From positions 1 to 64,000 of the forward strand of contig JANQPY010000014.1 in assembly GCA_028285245.1 (NCBI GenBank): 64,000 nt of DNA, given 5' to 3'. Positions within the stretch are counted from its first letter, which is position 1, and every line of letters begins with the position of its first letter. Shown piece after piece: positions 25,843-34,486 of the stretch. The DNA comes from Gammaproteobacteria bacterium (GTDB taxonomy: Bacteria; Pseudomonadota; Gammaproteobacteria; Steroidobacterales; GCA-2729495). A model generated the notes under the pieces. The model was not told the origin of the DNA. It saw only the letters and a program-made list of their open reading frames with translations, and ran no database searches. A program made the translations under genes and the position numbers.

Positions 25843-28332
25843 ATGTCCACCTCCTCAATGTCTTCCAAAGCGGGTGCAGGCCTGGCGGGACCCGCCGCCC
25901 TGCTGGCCATCCTGGCGGCGCTGGTATTTGCTGCCGGCGGCACGATGCAACGGCTCGAATTCGCGCTCTACGATCTGTTTCAAAAACAGCAGAGCCTTGA
26001 GCCCAGCGATCGGATTCTGCTGGTCAATTCCAGTCTCGGCGCCACCACAGACTCGCTGTGGGAGGATGCCCGCGTGCCGGAGGCGATTGCCAGCCTGAAG
26101 GCCGCAGGGGCCGCCGTTATCATTCCCACCACCCCGATGCCGGCCAACGACCCGCTGCCAAACCTGGATCAACTATCCAATCTGCTGGAGCTCGAACGCC
26201 GGGCCAACCCGGGCGGTGCCAAGGACCGCAGCCGCGAGGTGGCCAACCTTTCGTCGCAGCTTGAGCTGTTCCGCCAGCAGGCTGAAAACCGGATTGCAGT
26301 TGAGGCAGCGCTGGCTGAGTCAGGGATCGGCGTTGTGGCCCTGACGCCGACAAACCCGCGCAGCACTGCGTCAACGAATGAATGCGCTGCTCTCGGCGTG
26401 CTGGCCAGCGACGAGACGCGCGATCGTGTCCCGCCCGCCCGCGAGTTCCTGACACTGCCAAGCGAACTGTGCAAAGGCGCAGCCAGCGCCGGCTACGCCG
26501 GCTTTCGACCGGATCCTGATGGCGTGGTGCGCAGCAATGCGCTGATCGTCCGATCCGGCGAACGCATCGCTCCCTCGCTGGCGGTGGCTGCGTTGGCGAC
26601 CGGCACGCAGAGTCTGCCTGTGACGTCTCCGGCGGTGAATCAGCTCGCGTTTGGCGACGTAACGTTCGCTACGGGAACCGACTACACAGTGCTCAATCGC
26701 TTCTATACGCCCGGCACCAACGGTCTGTTTGAGCAGGTCTCCCTTGAGAGCCTGCTTGCCGAAGGCGTGGATCCAGCAGAAGTGGCCGGCCGCATCGCGC
26801 TGCTGGGCCCGCTAAACGGCGAGCCGGTTTATCGAACGCCCGTCACCGGCGCTATGCCCGATAGCCAGCTACTGGCTACTAACTTGTCCAACCTGATTCA
26901 GCAAGACTTTCTGTTGCGACCCGGCTGGCTGTCCTGGGTCGAACTCGCTGTGGTGCTCGGCATAGCAGCACTGGCACTGATCTTCGTTCCGGGTCTCAGC
27001 ATGACCGCCAACGCGGTCAGCGTGGCGGGCACGGCCATCGTCTTGATGACCGCCGAGCTCTATCTGCTCAGCGCGCACGGAATTTGGGTGAAGTTCGGCT
27101 TGCCGACGATCTTTGCGGTGTTCGCAGCGACGGCAATTTACGCCATCCGCGCACTGCAGCTGAGGCCCGCCGCAATGCTGCCGATGGCCGCCCCACAGCC
27201 CGCGATGGGCCAGATTAGCAACGAAGAGGAACTGGACCTGGCTTTCTCTGTGCTGCGTCAACAATCTCCAACCGACGATACCAAGGACAAGCTATACAGC
27301 ATCGCCGTTACCCACGGTCGGCGCAGAGAGTTTGCGAAGGCTGAGCGCGTGTTGCGCTATCTGGCCTCCATCGACCCGGACTACCGTGGCGTGCAGGACA
27401 AACTCAAGAAGTTGTCTGGCGCGCGGCAGAAGAAGGAGGCCGCGGAGGAAACGGAGAAGCCGCAGGCACCGGTCAAGCGAGCTCTCGACTCCAATGGCCA
27501 GATTCGCTCGCTGGGCCGCTACGAGATTGACGACGTCCTGGGCCGCGGCGCGATGGCCACCGTTTATTTGGGCCGCGATCCGGCTATCAATCGGAAGGTT
27601 GCTATCAAGACGATTGCACTGGCCGAGGAATTCAGCGACGACGATCTTGCCGCTGCCAAGGAGCAATTCTTGCGCGAAGCCGAATCCGCCGGCCGCCTGA
27701 ATCACGCCAACATCATCACGATTTATGACGTCGGCGAAGACAACGAAGTCGCGTACCTGGCGATGGAGTACTTCAAGGGGAAATCGCTGAGCTTTTATGC
27801 CCAGGCCGAGAACATGCTACCGCCGGGCTGGGTGTTGGAGCTGGGAAGTCGCGCCGCTGAAGCCCTGCACTACGCGCACAGTCAGAAGGTCGTCCACCGC
27901 GATATCAAGCCGGCGAACATCTTGTTTGATGCGGCTTCTGACAGCCTGAAGCTCACGGACTTCGGTATCGCGCGCTTAACGGACACCAGCCGGACCAAGA
28001 CCGGGATTATCCTCGGCACGCCGAGCTATATGTCGCCAGAGCAGCTGTCCGGAGCGGCAGTGACCGGACAGTCTGACCTGTATTCCCTTGGTATCACCCT
28101 TTATCACCTGCTAACGGGCGCACCCCCATTTCGCGCTGACTCCATTCCGAAGCTGATGGATAAAATCGTCAATGAGCGTCACGCTGCTCTGGCTAACGTC
28201 CGCGATGATTTGTCACCGGCGGTGGATGAGTTTTTTGACCGGGCACTGGCGAAGGATCCAGCCGACCGATTCGCCAACGGCAGAGCGATGGCGTTGGCGT
28301 TAAAGGACAGTTGTAGTAGCTTAGTCCGCTAG
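25843..28332 (+). CDS. CHASE2 receptor Ser/Thr protein kinase
   Basis: An 829-residue transmembrane Hanks-type kinase in the reverse of the usual PASTA-kinase layout. A helix at about 12-32 leads into a periplasmic CHASE2 sensor (about 40-355), then three close hydrophobic segments (about 362-445), a short helical TPR-like linker (about 465-530), a charged stretch, and a cytoplasmic kinase domain (557-829). Kinase motifs are complete: glycine loop GRGAMATVY, Lys589 in VAIKTI, HRDIKPAN with Asp687, DFG with Asp706, and GTPSYMSPEQ. It should therefore be active. The signal sensed by CHASE2 is unknown. Phosphatase and FHA genes follow within 21 and 12 bp, making a complete signalling unit. Confidence 0.95.
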   Translation: MSTSSMSSKAGAGLAGPAALLAILAALVFAAGGTMQRLEFALYDLFQKQQSLEPSDRILLVNSSLGATTDSLWEDARVPEAIASLKAAGAAVIIPTTPMPANDPLPNLDQLSNLLELERRANPGGAKDRSREVANLSSQLELFRQQAENRIAVEAALAESGIGVVALTPTNPRSTASTNECAALGVLASDETRDRVPPAREFLTLPSELCKGAASAGYAGFRPDPDGVVRSNALIVRSGERIAPSLAVAALATGTQSLPVTSPAVNQLAFGDVTFATGTDYTVLNRFYTPGTNGLFEQVSLESLLAEGVDPAEVAGRIALLGPLNGEPVYRTPVTGAMPDSQLLATNLSNLIQQDFLLRPGWLSWVELAVVLGIAALALIFVPGLSMTANAVSVAGTAIVLMTAELYLLSAHGIWVKFGLPTIFAVFAATAIYAIRALQLRPAAMLPMAAPQPAMGQISNEEELDLAFSVLRQQSPTDDTKDKLYSIAVTHGRRREFAKAERVLRYLASIDPDYRGVQDKLKKLSGARQKKEAAEETEKPQAPVKRALDSNGQIRSLGRYEIDDVLGRGAMATVYLGRDPAINRKVAIKTIALAEEFSDDDLAAAKEQFLREAESAGRLNHANIITIYDVGEDNEVAYLAMEYFKGKSLSFYAQAENMLPPGWVLELGSRAAEALHYAHSQKVVHRDIKPANILFDAASDSLKLTDFGIARLTDTSRTKTGIILGTPSYMSPEQLSGAAVTGQSDLYSLGITLYHLLTGAPPFRADSIPKLMDKIVNERHAALANVRDDLSPAVDEFFDRALAKDPADRFANGRAMALALKDSCSSLVR

Positions 28333-28352
28333 CGGGTTTCGGCCGAGAGCCC

Positions 28353-29177
28353 ATGAACCTCGAGAAGAAGTTCGACTGCGTCCAGCTGACTGACGTGGGT
28401 CGGGTACGCGAGCACAATGAAGATGCGATCGGCACCAATATGGAGGCCGGTCTAGTAGTCCTTGCTGATGGCATGGGCGGCTATAACGCCGGTGAGGTGG
28501 CTAGCGGCATCGCGGTCAAGACCGTGCTGGAGCTGGTCACCGAAGCGTGTGCGCGCGAGGACCGGGCTGACCTGGAGCCGGAAACCGGCCTGATGCGCCA
28601 AAGCATCGTCCTGCGCGATGCAATTTCCCGGGCCAACAAGGTGATTCACCAGACCGCCAAGAGCCAGCCCCAGTGTGAAGGGATGGGCACAACTATTGTG
28701 GCGGCCCTGTTCTACGACGATCGCGTATCCGTGGCCCATGTGGGCGACTCGCGTCTTTACCGGGTGCGCGAGAATCAGTTAGAACAAATCACGATGGACC
28801 ATTCCCTGCTACAGGAGCTTGTCGATAGGGGCTTTTATTCGCCGGAGGAAGCTCAGCAATCGACCAACAAGAACTACGTCACGCGTGCGCTGGGTGTCGA
28901 GGCAGCGGTCCAGGTTGACGTGGTCGAGCACCCTGCCAGCCCGGAAGATGTCTATCTGCTGTGCTCGGACGGCCTCAGCGATATGGTCGACGATGAAGAT
29001 ATTCACTTAACTATCAGCACTTTTGGTGCTAACCTTGACACCGCAGGTAAGCAACTGATCCAATTGAGCAATGATCACGGCGGGAAGGACAATATTTCCC
29101 TCATCCTGACCCATGTGCTGGAGTCATTTCCTGCAAAACAGGGCCTTATTTCCAAACTCCTGAGCATCTTCCGATAG
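28353..29177 (+). CDS. PP2C-type Ser/Thr protein phosphatase
   Basis: A 274-residue soluble PPM/PP2C phosphatase, the likely partner that reverses the upstream kinase. Metal-binding motifs are complete: TDVGRVREHNEDAIG, VLADGMGGYNAGEVAS, GMGTTIVAAL, VAHVGDSRLYRV, LLCSDGLSDMV and GKDNISLI. There is no signal peptide. It starts 21 bp after the kinase stop and ends 12 bp before the FHA gene. Confidence 0.95.
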   Translation: MNLEKKFDCVQLTDVGRVREHNEDAIGTNMEAGLVVLADGMGGYNAGEVASGIAVKTVLELVTEACAREDRADLEPETGLMRQSIVLRDAISRANKVIHQTAKSQPQCEGMGTTIVAALFYDDRVSVAHVGDSRLYRVRENQLEQITMDHSLLQELVDRGFYSPEEAQQSTNKNYVTRALGVEAAVQVDVVEHPASPEDVYLLCSDGLSDMVDDEDIHLTISTFGANLDTAGKQLIQLSNDHGGKDNISLILTHVLESFPAKQGLISKLLSIFR

Positions 29178-29189
29178 GGCGTACTTCTC

Positions 29190-29903
29190 ATGGCCAGATT
29201 GATCCTAGCGTTGGACAGTCAACAGCTCGCCGAATACAACATGACCAAGGAGCGATACACCATCGGTCGGCTACCCGACAATGATGTGCGTATCGACAAC
29301 CCGACAGTTAGCGGTCATCACTCGCTCATCATCAATATTCTCAACGATTCGTTTCTGGAAGATCTCAACAGCACCAATGGCACGTACGTCAACGGCAAAC
29401 TGATCAAGAAACACGCCCTGCAGCACGGCGACGTCGTTACCGTGGGCCGCCATCAGCTCACCTTTGTCGATGGTACTGACGAAGCGGATGACGATGACGA
29501 GTTTGCCCGGACAATGGTGATTGATAACTCTGAGATGACTGCGGCCCACGCGGCCGAGGTTGCAGAAAAATCCAATGGTGCGGCTGCTGCTGGCGGGTCA
29601 ATGGTGGATACGGTGGCAGGGTCAAAACCACTGCCGATCGCCAAGGTTCAGGTGCTGAATGGTTCCTTCGCCGGCCGTGAAGTTAATTTGAGCAAAGCCG
29701 TTACAACCCTTGGCCGCCCTGGCGTCCAGGTGGTTGCGATCACCCGACGTTCCGACGGCTATCATGTTGTGCAGGTTGAAAACGCTGCCGACCGCGAGCC
29801 CGCCAAACTCAATGGTGACCCGCTGGGCGCCCAGGCGCAGGAACTGACGGACAACGACGTGATTGAAATTATCGGCATCAAGATGGGGTTCTTCGCCGAT
29901 TGA
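29190..29903 (+). CDS. Twin-FHA signalling protein
   Basis: A 237-residue soluble protein. A canonical FHA domain spans about 1-95, with phosphothreonine-binding residues Arg27 (YTIGRLPDNDV), Ser41 and His44 (SGHHS) and Asn63 (LNSTNGTYVNG). An acidic linker contains ARTMVID with Thr108, a candidate phosphorylation site. A second, degenerate FHA-like domain fills about 150-237 (VTTLGRPGVQVVAI ... GDPLGAQAQELTDNDVIEI); it lacks the Ser-x-x-His motif. Inference: the phosphorylated linker of this or another protein is read by the first domain. It is last gene of the kinase operon, convergent with dnaB 13 bp away. Confidence 0.9.
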   Translation: MARLILALDSQQLAEYNMTKERYTIGRLPDNDVRIDNPTVSGHHSLIINILNDSFLEDLNSTNGTYVNGKLIKKHALQHGDVVTVGRHQLTFVDGTDEADDDDEFARTMVIDNSEMTAAHAAEVAEKSNGAAAAGGSMVDTVAGSKPLPIAKVQVLNGSFAGREVNLSKAVTTLGRPGVQVVAITRRSDGYHVVQVENAADREPAKLNGDPLGAQAQELTDNDVIEIIGIKMGFFAD

Positions 29904-29916
29904 TCCTTCGCGGGGC

Positions 29917-31305
29917 TTACGCAAACGCCTCCATTTCCGGCGCGTAGTTCTCGAAACGCGTAAATTCGCCGCGAAACGTCAGCACAAACTCCCCTGTTGG
30001 CCCGTTCCGCTGCTTTGCGATTGAGATATCCGCCATGCCCCGCTTCGGGCTGTCCGGGTTGTAGACCTCGTCGCGATAAATGAACGCAATCAGATCGGCA
30101 TCCTGCTCAATCGCGCCAGACTCTCTCAGATCCGACATGACTGGCTTCTTCTCCTGACGCTGTTCAACACTGCGATTGAGCTGTGACAGCGCAATGATCG
30201 GAACTTTCAGCTCTCTGGCCAGTGCCTTTAATGAGCGCGAGATTTCGGAAATCTCCGTAGCGCGATTCTCCGTTGTGCCGCTCACCTGCATGAGCTGCAG
30301 GTAATCAAGCACGATCAATGACAAGCCGTGTTCGCGCTGCAAGCGCCGGGCACGGGCTCTCACCTCGGTGGGCGTGAGCGCCGGAGTGTCATCTATGAAA
30401 ACCGGAGCATCAGACATCAGCTGAATTGCCGAATTGATCTTCGGCCAGTCTTCGTCACCAAAGCGGCCATTGCGCAGGTGCGCCTGACTGACGCGGCCCA
30501 GCGAAGAAATCATCCTGAACGCCAGCTGGTCGATCGACATCTCCATGCTGAAAATCGCGACCGGTAGTTTGTTCTGAATCGCCGCATACTCGGCCACATT
30601 TACCGCCAGCGTGGTCTTACCCATGGAAGGACGACCCGCCACGATAATCAGATCGCCGGGCTGTAAGCCGGAGGTGTACTCGTCAAGCTTGCTAAACCCA
30701 GTCTCCAGCCCGGTAATCGAGCCATCGGATTGATGCAGCTCATCCAGCCGGTTCACTGTGTCATTGAGGATCTCGCGCACGCGCACAAAGCCTGAGCCTC
30801 GGCGGCGACCCCGCTCCGCGATGCCAAACACCTGTCGCTCCGCGGCATCCACCAGCTCAGCCACGCCCCGGCCCTCGGGGCGATAAGCACTGCCGGCGAT
30901 GTCATTGCCCGCTTGAATCAACTCGCGCAGGAGCGCACGCTCACGAATGATCGCGGCGTAGTCCACGACGTTAGCCGCGCTCGGCGTGTCCTTCGCCAGC
31001 GAGGCAAGGTAAGCCAGACCGCCCGCATCATCGAGTTCGCCGCGGGCGTCCAGACGCTCCGACAGCGTGACGGGATCGCAGGGCTCGCGCTTCTCGGCAA
31101 GGTCTTCGATCGCCCAGAAGATCAGCCGGTGATCGGGGCGGTAGAAATCATCGGCGACAACCCGGTCAGCGACCCGTTCCCAGGCACTGTTGTCGAGCAT
31201 CAGACCGCCGAGTAATGCCCGCTCGGCCTGCAGGGAATTAGGCGGTAGCGTCAGCTGTTCCGGGTCGGCAACCCGCGCAGACTGGTCATCAATGACGCTC
31301 GCCAT
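29917..31305 (-). CDS. dnaB: Replicative DNA helicase DnaB
   Basis: A 462-residue hexameric helicase that unwinds DNA at the replication fork. The N-terminal primase-interaction domain opens LTLPPNSLQAERALLGGLM; the RecA-like domain has Walker A AGRPSMGKTTLAVN, Walker B LSLIVLDYLQLMQ and the late SKRGMADISIAKQRNGPTG-like segment. No intein is present. It starts 9 bp after the rplI stop, in the conserved rpsF-rpsR-rplI-dnaB order. Confidence 0.98.
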   Translation of the reverse strand: MASVIDDQSARVADPEQLTLPPNSLQAERALLGGLMLDNSAWERVADRVVADDFYRPDHRLIFWAIEDLAEKREPCDPVTLSERLDARGELDDAGGLAYLASLAKDTPSAANVVDYAAIIRERALLRELIQAGNDIAGSAYRPEGRGVAELVDAAERQVFGIAERGRRRGSGFVRVREILNDTVNRLDELHQSDGSITGLETGFSKLDEYTSGLQPGDLIIVAGRPSMGKTTLAVNVAEYAAIQNKLPVAIFSMEMSIDQLAFRMISSLGRVSQAHLRNGRFGDEDWPKINSAIQLMSDAPVFIDDTPALTPTEVRARARRLQREHGLSLIVLDYLQLMQVSGTTENRATEISEISRSLKALARELKVPIIALSQLNRSVEQRQEKKPVMSDLRESGAIEQDADLIAFIYRDEVYNPDSPKRGMADISIAKQRNGPTGEFVLTFRGEFTRFENYAPEMEAFA

Positions 31306-31314
31306 GCCGGCAGA

Positions 31315-31899
31315 TCAGCTGTCCGACTTAGTCGAGTCTTCGTCCTGTGTCTCCGCAGCTTCTTCAGGCAAGTCGCCAGACACAGCGGATGCCTCAGCTT
31401 CTGCCGCTTTAGCCGCCTCAGCAGCTTCAGCCAGCGTCGGCCCGCGCTCACCATCCTCACCCACGACCTGAACACGCAGGACGATGTTGATATCCGCATG
31501 CAAATGCAGCTCCAACTCATGCTCGCCCAAAGTGCGGATTGGCCCATCCGGCAAACGCACCTCGCTGCGCTGAACTTCCACTCCCTGGGCGGTGCACGCA
31601 TCGGCGACGTCTACCGTTCCAACGGAACCGAATAACTTCCCTTCCGTGCCTGCCTTGGTCACGATTGTCAGTTCGAGCTGCTCCAGCCTGGTTGCCCGCG
31701 CCTGCGCGGCAGCTAACTCTTCTGCCTGCTTTTTCTCAAGCTCAGCGCGCTGCGCTTCGAACTTCGCGGCGTTTTCAGGCGTAGCCAAGGTCGCCTTGCC
31801 CTGAGGCAGCAAAAAATTTCGTCCGTAGCCAGACCGAACCTTCACCTTGTCGCCCATGCCGCCAAGGTTCTCAACCTTCTCCAAAAGAATGACTTCCAT
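31315..31899 (-). CDS. rplI: 50S ribosomal protein L9 with long acidic tail
   Basis: A 194-residue L9. The N-terminal [20 protein letters not shown] and [13 protein letters not shown] are standard, as is the long connecting helix. The usual protein is about 148-150 residues; here about 45 extra residues follow, first alanine-glutamate rich ([13 protein letters not shown]) and then acidic (DEDSTKSDS end). No stop or frameshift separates the tail from the core, so it is a genuine extension. Confidence 0.97.
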   Translation of the reverse strand: MEVILLEKVENLGGMGDKVKVRSGYGRNFLLPQGKATLATPENAAKFEAQRAELEKKQAEELAAAQARATRLEQLELTIVTKAGTEGKLFGSVGTVDVADACTAQGVEVQRSEVRLPDGPIRTLGEHELELHLHADINIVLRVQVVGEDGERGPTLAEAAEAAKAAEAEASAVSGDLPEEAAETQDEDSTKSDS

Positions 31900-31948
31900 G
31901 CGTGTTTCCCCGCTTCGCTGTCTGCCGGCCCGGTCTCTACCCGGCCGG

Positions 31949-32836
31949 TTATTTAATCACATCTGCGCCGGCGCGACGCAGTCCATACCAATTGTCGATG
32001 AAGCCCACGGCCGCAAGGGCCAGCCACAATAAAAGCGCCGCTTGCGGCACAAACAATCCAAGCACCAACGGCCAGTACAGGAGAGCCAAAGGCCAGTCCC
32101 GGCGACGGTACTGAAAGTGCAAAACCGCCAGGCCCTGAAACGCAAAGCCTGTGCTTACCGCGGCCAACACTCCGCCGGCCAGAGGACCATTCGTTAGACC
32201 GGAAGCCAACCCGGCGGCGGCGGCAACCAGTCCCAAGACGATACCCAGACGCAAACGCGTGAACATCTCACCAGGATTGGGCCCCCCGCTGCCGCCGGCC
32301 CACCAGGCACCCAGGAGCAACGCAAGCACCGAACTCAGCAGACTGCCGACGGCCACGACCGCTGCCATCGACGGCGCAAAGGCCTCCAGATCGCCGTCGG
32401 ACAGCAACGTAAAGCTCATCTCCGCGAGCTCTGCGGCCAGCGGCTTGAGCACCGGCATCCAGTAAGCCACCGGATCGGAGACCAGCAAAGCAAACAGCAG
32501 CTGGCCCGCAATCGCCACCAGGACCAGTATCTGCAGCGGCAGATTCAGGCTGCGCAGCTTGCCAACCAGGCTGCCGGACCACCAGGCAATACCCCAGGCA
32601 CCCAATGCGCTTAGCGCGACAACGCCGAGGTTGGCACCGGTCACCGCTGACAGCAGAATCAGCAGGCCGAACGCAAACAGGCTGTCTTCAGCAGCGCGTC
32701 GCGCGCCCAGGGCAATAGCCGTCATGACGACGGCGCCACTACTCAAAATGCCCAGCAACCCCAGCGGAAGAAAGCCGGCGATCACGAAAATGCGGGGCAG
32801 GCGCCGCGAACACAGAGCGGCGCCGAAGCGGCTCAT
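31949..32836 (-). CDS. DUF2232-like multi-pass membrane protein
   Basis: A 295-residue hydrophobic protein with about eight predicted membrane helices (examples: [40 protein letters not shown]). It ends in a short positively charged tail ([11 protein letters not shown]). Position between rpsR and rplI is where many gammaproteobacteria carry a YybS/DUF2232 membrane protein of unknown function. It is likely co-transcribed with the ribosomal genes. I do not assign a function. Confidence 0.75.
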   Translation of the reverse strand: MSRFGAALCSRRLPRIFVIAGFLPLGLLGILSSGAVVMTAIALGARRAAEDSLFAFGLLILLSAVTGANLGVVALSALGAWGIAWWSGSLVGKLRSLNLPLQILVLVAIAGQLLFALLVSDPVAYWMPVLKPLAAELAEMSFTLLSDGDLEAFAPSMAAVVAVGSLLSSVLALLLGAWWAGGSGGPNPGEMFTRLRLGIVLGLVAAAAGLASGLTNGPLAGGVLAAVSTGFAFQGLAVLHFQYRRRDWPLALLYWPLVLGLFVPQAALLLWLALAAVGFIDNWYGLRRAGADVIK

Positions 32837-32889
32837 CTGCTCATTGTCCCTAGGAATTTAGTGACGGCACCGGCAGATTCCCGACCTGG

Positions 32890-33114
32890 TCAGTGCTTGT
32901 CAGTGTAGGGCAGCAGCGCCAAGAAGCGTGCACGCTTAACGGCAGTCGCGAGTTGACGCTGGTAATGACTCTTTGTGCCGGTGATCCGGCTAGGTACGAT
33001 TTTGCCGGTCTCCGTGATGTAGTTGCGCAGCGTATCAAGATCTTTGTAGTCGATCTCCTTGACACCCTCTGCTGTGAACCGGCAATACTTGCGGCGGCGA
33101 AAATATCTGCTCAT
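32890..33114 (-). CDS. rpsR: 30S ribosomal protein S18
   Basis: A 74-residue ribosomal protein, S6 partner in the 30S platform. [17 protein letters not shown] and the core [18 protein letters not shown] are diagnostic. It starts 40 bp after rpsF; no priB gene lies between them, unlike E. coli. Confidence 0.98.
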   Translation of the reverse strand: MSRYFRRRKYCRFTAEGVKEIDYKDLDTLRNYITETGKIVPSRITGTKSHYQRQLATAVKRARFLALLPYTDKH

Positions 33115-33154
33115 TTGAAATCCGATCCTCTATATCTCAACAGTGCAACCCGGC

Positions 33155-33643
33155 CTACTCGGCTGGCGCCTGTTTTTCCGCGTCGGGTTCTGCCTCTGTG
33201 GCTGCAGGCGTGGACGCCGCGGCGTCGTTACCTGAATCGCTGCTGGCCGGCGGCTCGACGGAAGATGACGACTCGGCCCGCGATCCCTCGCGTGATTCTC
33301 GGCGCGGCTCGTCATTGTCATCCTCTGGCGCCTTAGCCAAAGGCGATGTATCAGTGATCGCGTCGTCGCGGCTAATCACTAAATGGCGCAGCACTGCATC
33401 GCTGAAGCGAAAGGCGCCCAGCACTTCATCGAGTGCGTCCTGGTCGCACTCGATGTTCATCAGTACATAGTGGGCTTTGTGGACCTTGGCGATGGAGTGG
33501 GCTAACTGGCGGCGGCCCCAGTCTTCCAGCCGGTGAACACTGCCGCCCCGCCCGGTCACCATACCGGTATACCGCTCAATCATGGCGGGCACCTGTTCAC
33601 TCTGGTCAGGGTGGACCAGAAACACAATTTCGTAGTGTCGCAT
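33155..33643 (-). CDS. rpsF: 30S ribosomal protein S6 with long C-terminal tail
   Basis: A 162-residue S6. The globular core ([39 protein letters not shown]; residues about 1-100) is standard. E. coli S6 has 131-135 residues. Here about 55 disordered residues follow, rich in Ser, Glu, Ala and Asp, ending KQAPAE. Polyglutamylation of the E. coli S6 tail by RimK is known, but no rimK is in this window. Confidence 0.97.
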   Translation of the reverse strand: MRHYEIVFLVHPDQSEQVPAMIERYTGMVTGRGGSVHRLEDWGRRQLAHSIAKVHKAHYVLMNIECDQDALDEVLGAFRFSDAVLRHLVISRDDAITDTSPLAKAPEDDNDEPRRESREGSRAESSSSVEPPASSDSGNDAAASTPAATEAEPDAEKQAPAE

Positions 33644-33664
33644 TGTGGCTCCCTATGGATTACA

Positions 33665-33686
33665 GCCACCCGCAGAGCGGTGTGGC
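33665..33686 (-). promoter_or_regulatory. Candidate S6:S18-binding leader of rpsF
   Basis: On the minus strand GCCAC-A-CCGC-TCT-GCGG-GTGGC forms a nine-pair hairpin with one bulged A, containing CACCG, about 21 nt before the rpsF start and after the rlmB stop. Leaders of rpsF operons bound by the S6:S18 complex carry a CCG-bearing bulged stem in this place. The match is by eye and tentative. Confidence 0.4.
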
Positions 33687-33727
33687 AAGGAGGTCCGCCG
33701 GTCCATGCGGCCAGCGGGCGGCGAATG

Positions 33728-34486
33728 CTACCGAAGTGCCGCCGGGCCAGCAAGCTGGCCAATCTGGCGCCGCGCCTCGAAGAGGCACACACCCGCGGCC
33801 ACCGACAGGTTCAGGCTCTCAACCGTGCCCAGTAGAGGCACCGACACCAACAGGCTGCAGCGCTCCCGGGTGAGACGGCGCAGGCCCTCACCCTCCGCGC
33901 CGACCACGATTGCCAGAGGCACGCTAAGCGCAGCGCCATAGACGGAAGTTTCCGCCTCGCCAGCCAGACCGACGACCTGAAATGACTGCTCCTGCAGGCC
34001 GGCCAGGAAACGGGCCAGGTTGGCCACTGTGGCCAAGGGCTGCAGCTCGGCAGCCCCGGCTGCGACCTTGCTGACGACTGGTGTCACGCCCACGTTGCGG
34101 CTACGACCGGTCACTACAAGATCAACACCTGCTGCGTCCGCGGTGCGCAGGCAGGCACCGAAATTCCGTGGATCCTGCACGCCGTCCAGCACAAGCACCA
34201 AAGGGTTGTCGCGGCTTTCGAGCCAGCTGTAGGCATCGCGCTCCCCCATCGGACCCGCCACGGCAACGCGTACCGCAATACCCTGGTGCTTGGCTGTCCC
34301 GGTCAGCTCAGATAGCTCATCGTCCGTGCACTGGAAGATGAGCCCGGACCATCGATCTAGCGACGGTAGTCGCTGTCGGCGCCGCCTGCCCAGGTCGGCC
34401 TGAACGTAAATCGCAGTCACCTGATCCATTGGCGCACTCAAAGCGCGGGTGACTGCCCGCAGGCCGTAGACGAGTCGTTCAGCCAC
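33728..34486 (-). CDS. rlmB: 23S rRNA (guanosine-2251-2'-O)-methyltransferase RlmB
   Basis: A 252-residue SpoU-family methyltransferase. GTG 34486 is chosen because it puts the family start (LVYGLRAVTRAL) near the N-terminus and overlaps the rnr stop by 8 nt; an ATG at 34549 would add 21 residues inside rnr. SpoU motifs: LVLDGVQDPRNFGACLRTAD, VVGAEGEGLRRLT and PLLGTVESLNLSVAAGV, the last with the SAM-binding Asn. The order rnr-rlmB-rpsF is conserved with E. coli. Confidence 0.93.
   Translation of the reverse strand: MAERLVYGLRAVTRALSAPMDQVTAIYVQADLGRRRRQRLPSLDRWSGLIFQCTDDELSELTGTAKHQGIAVRVAVAGPMGERDAYSWLESRDNPLVLVLDGVQDPRNFGACLRTADAAGVDLVVTGRSRNVGVTPVVSKVAAGAAELQPLATVANLARFLAGLQEQSFQVVGLAGEAETSVYGAALSVPLAIVVGAEGEGLRRLTRERCSLLVSVPLLGTVESLNLSVAAGVCLFEARRQIGQLAGPAALR

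Noticed and set aside
25843..29903. Kinase, phosphatase and FHA genes as part of a type VI secretion system
   Set aside because: No T6SS structural genes are present in the window and the kinase has a CHASE2 receptor layout.
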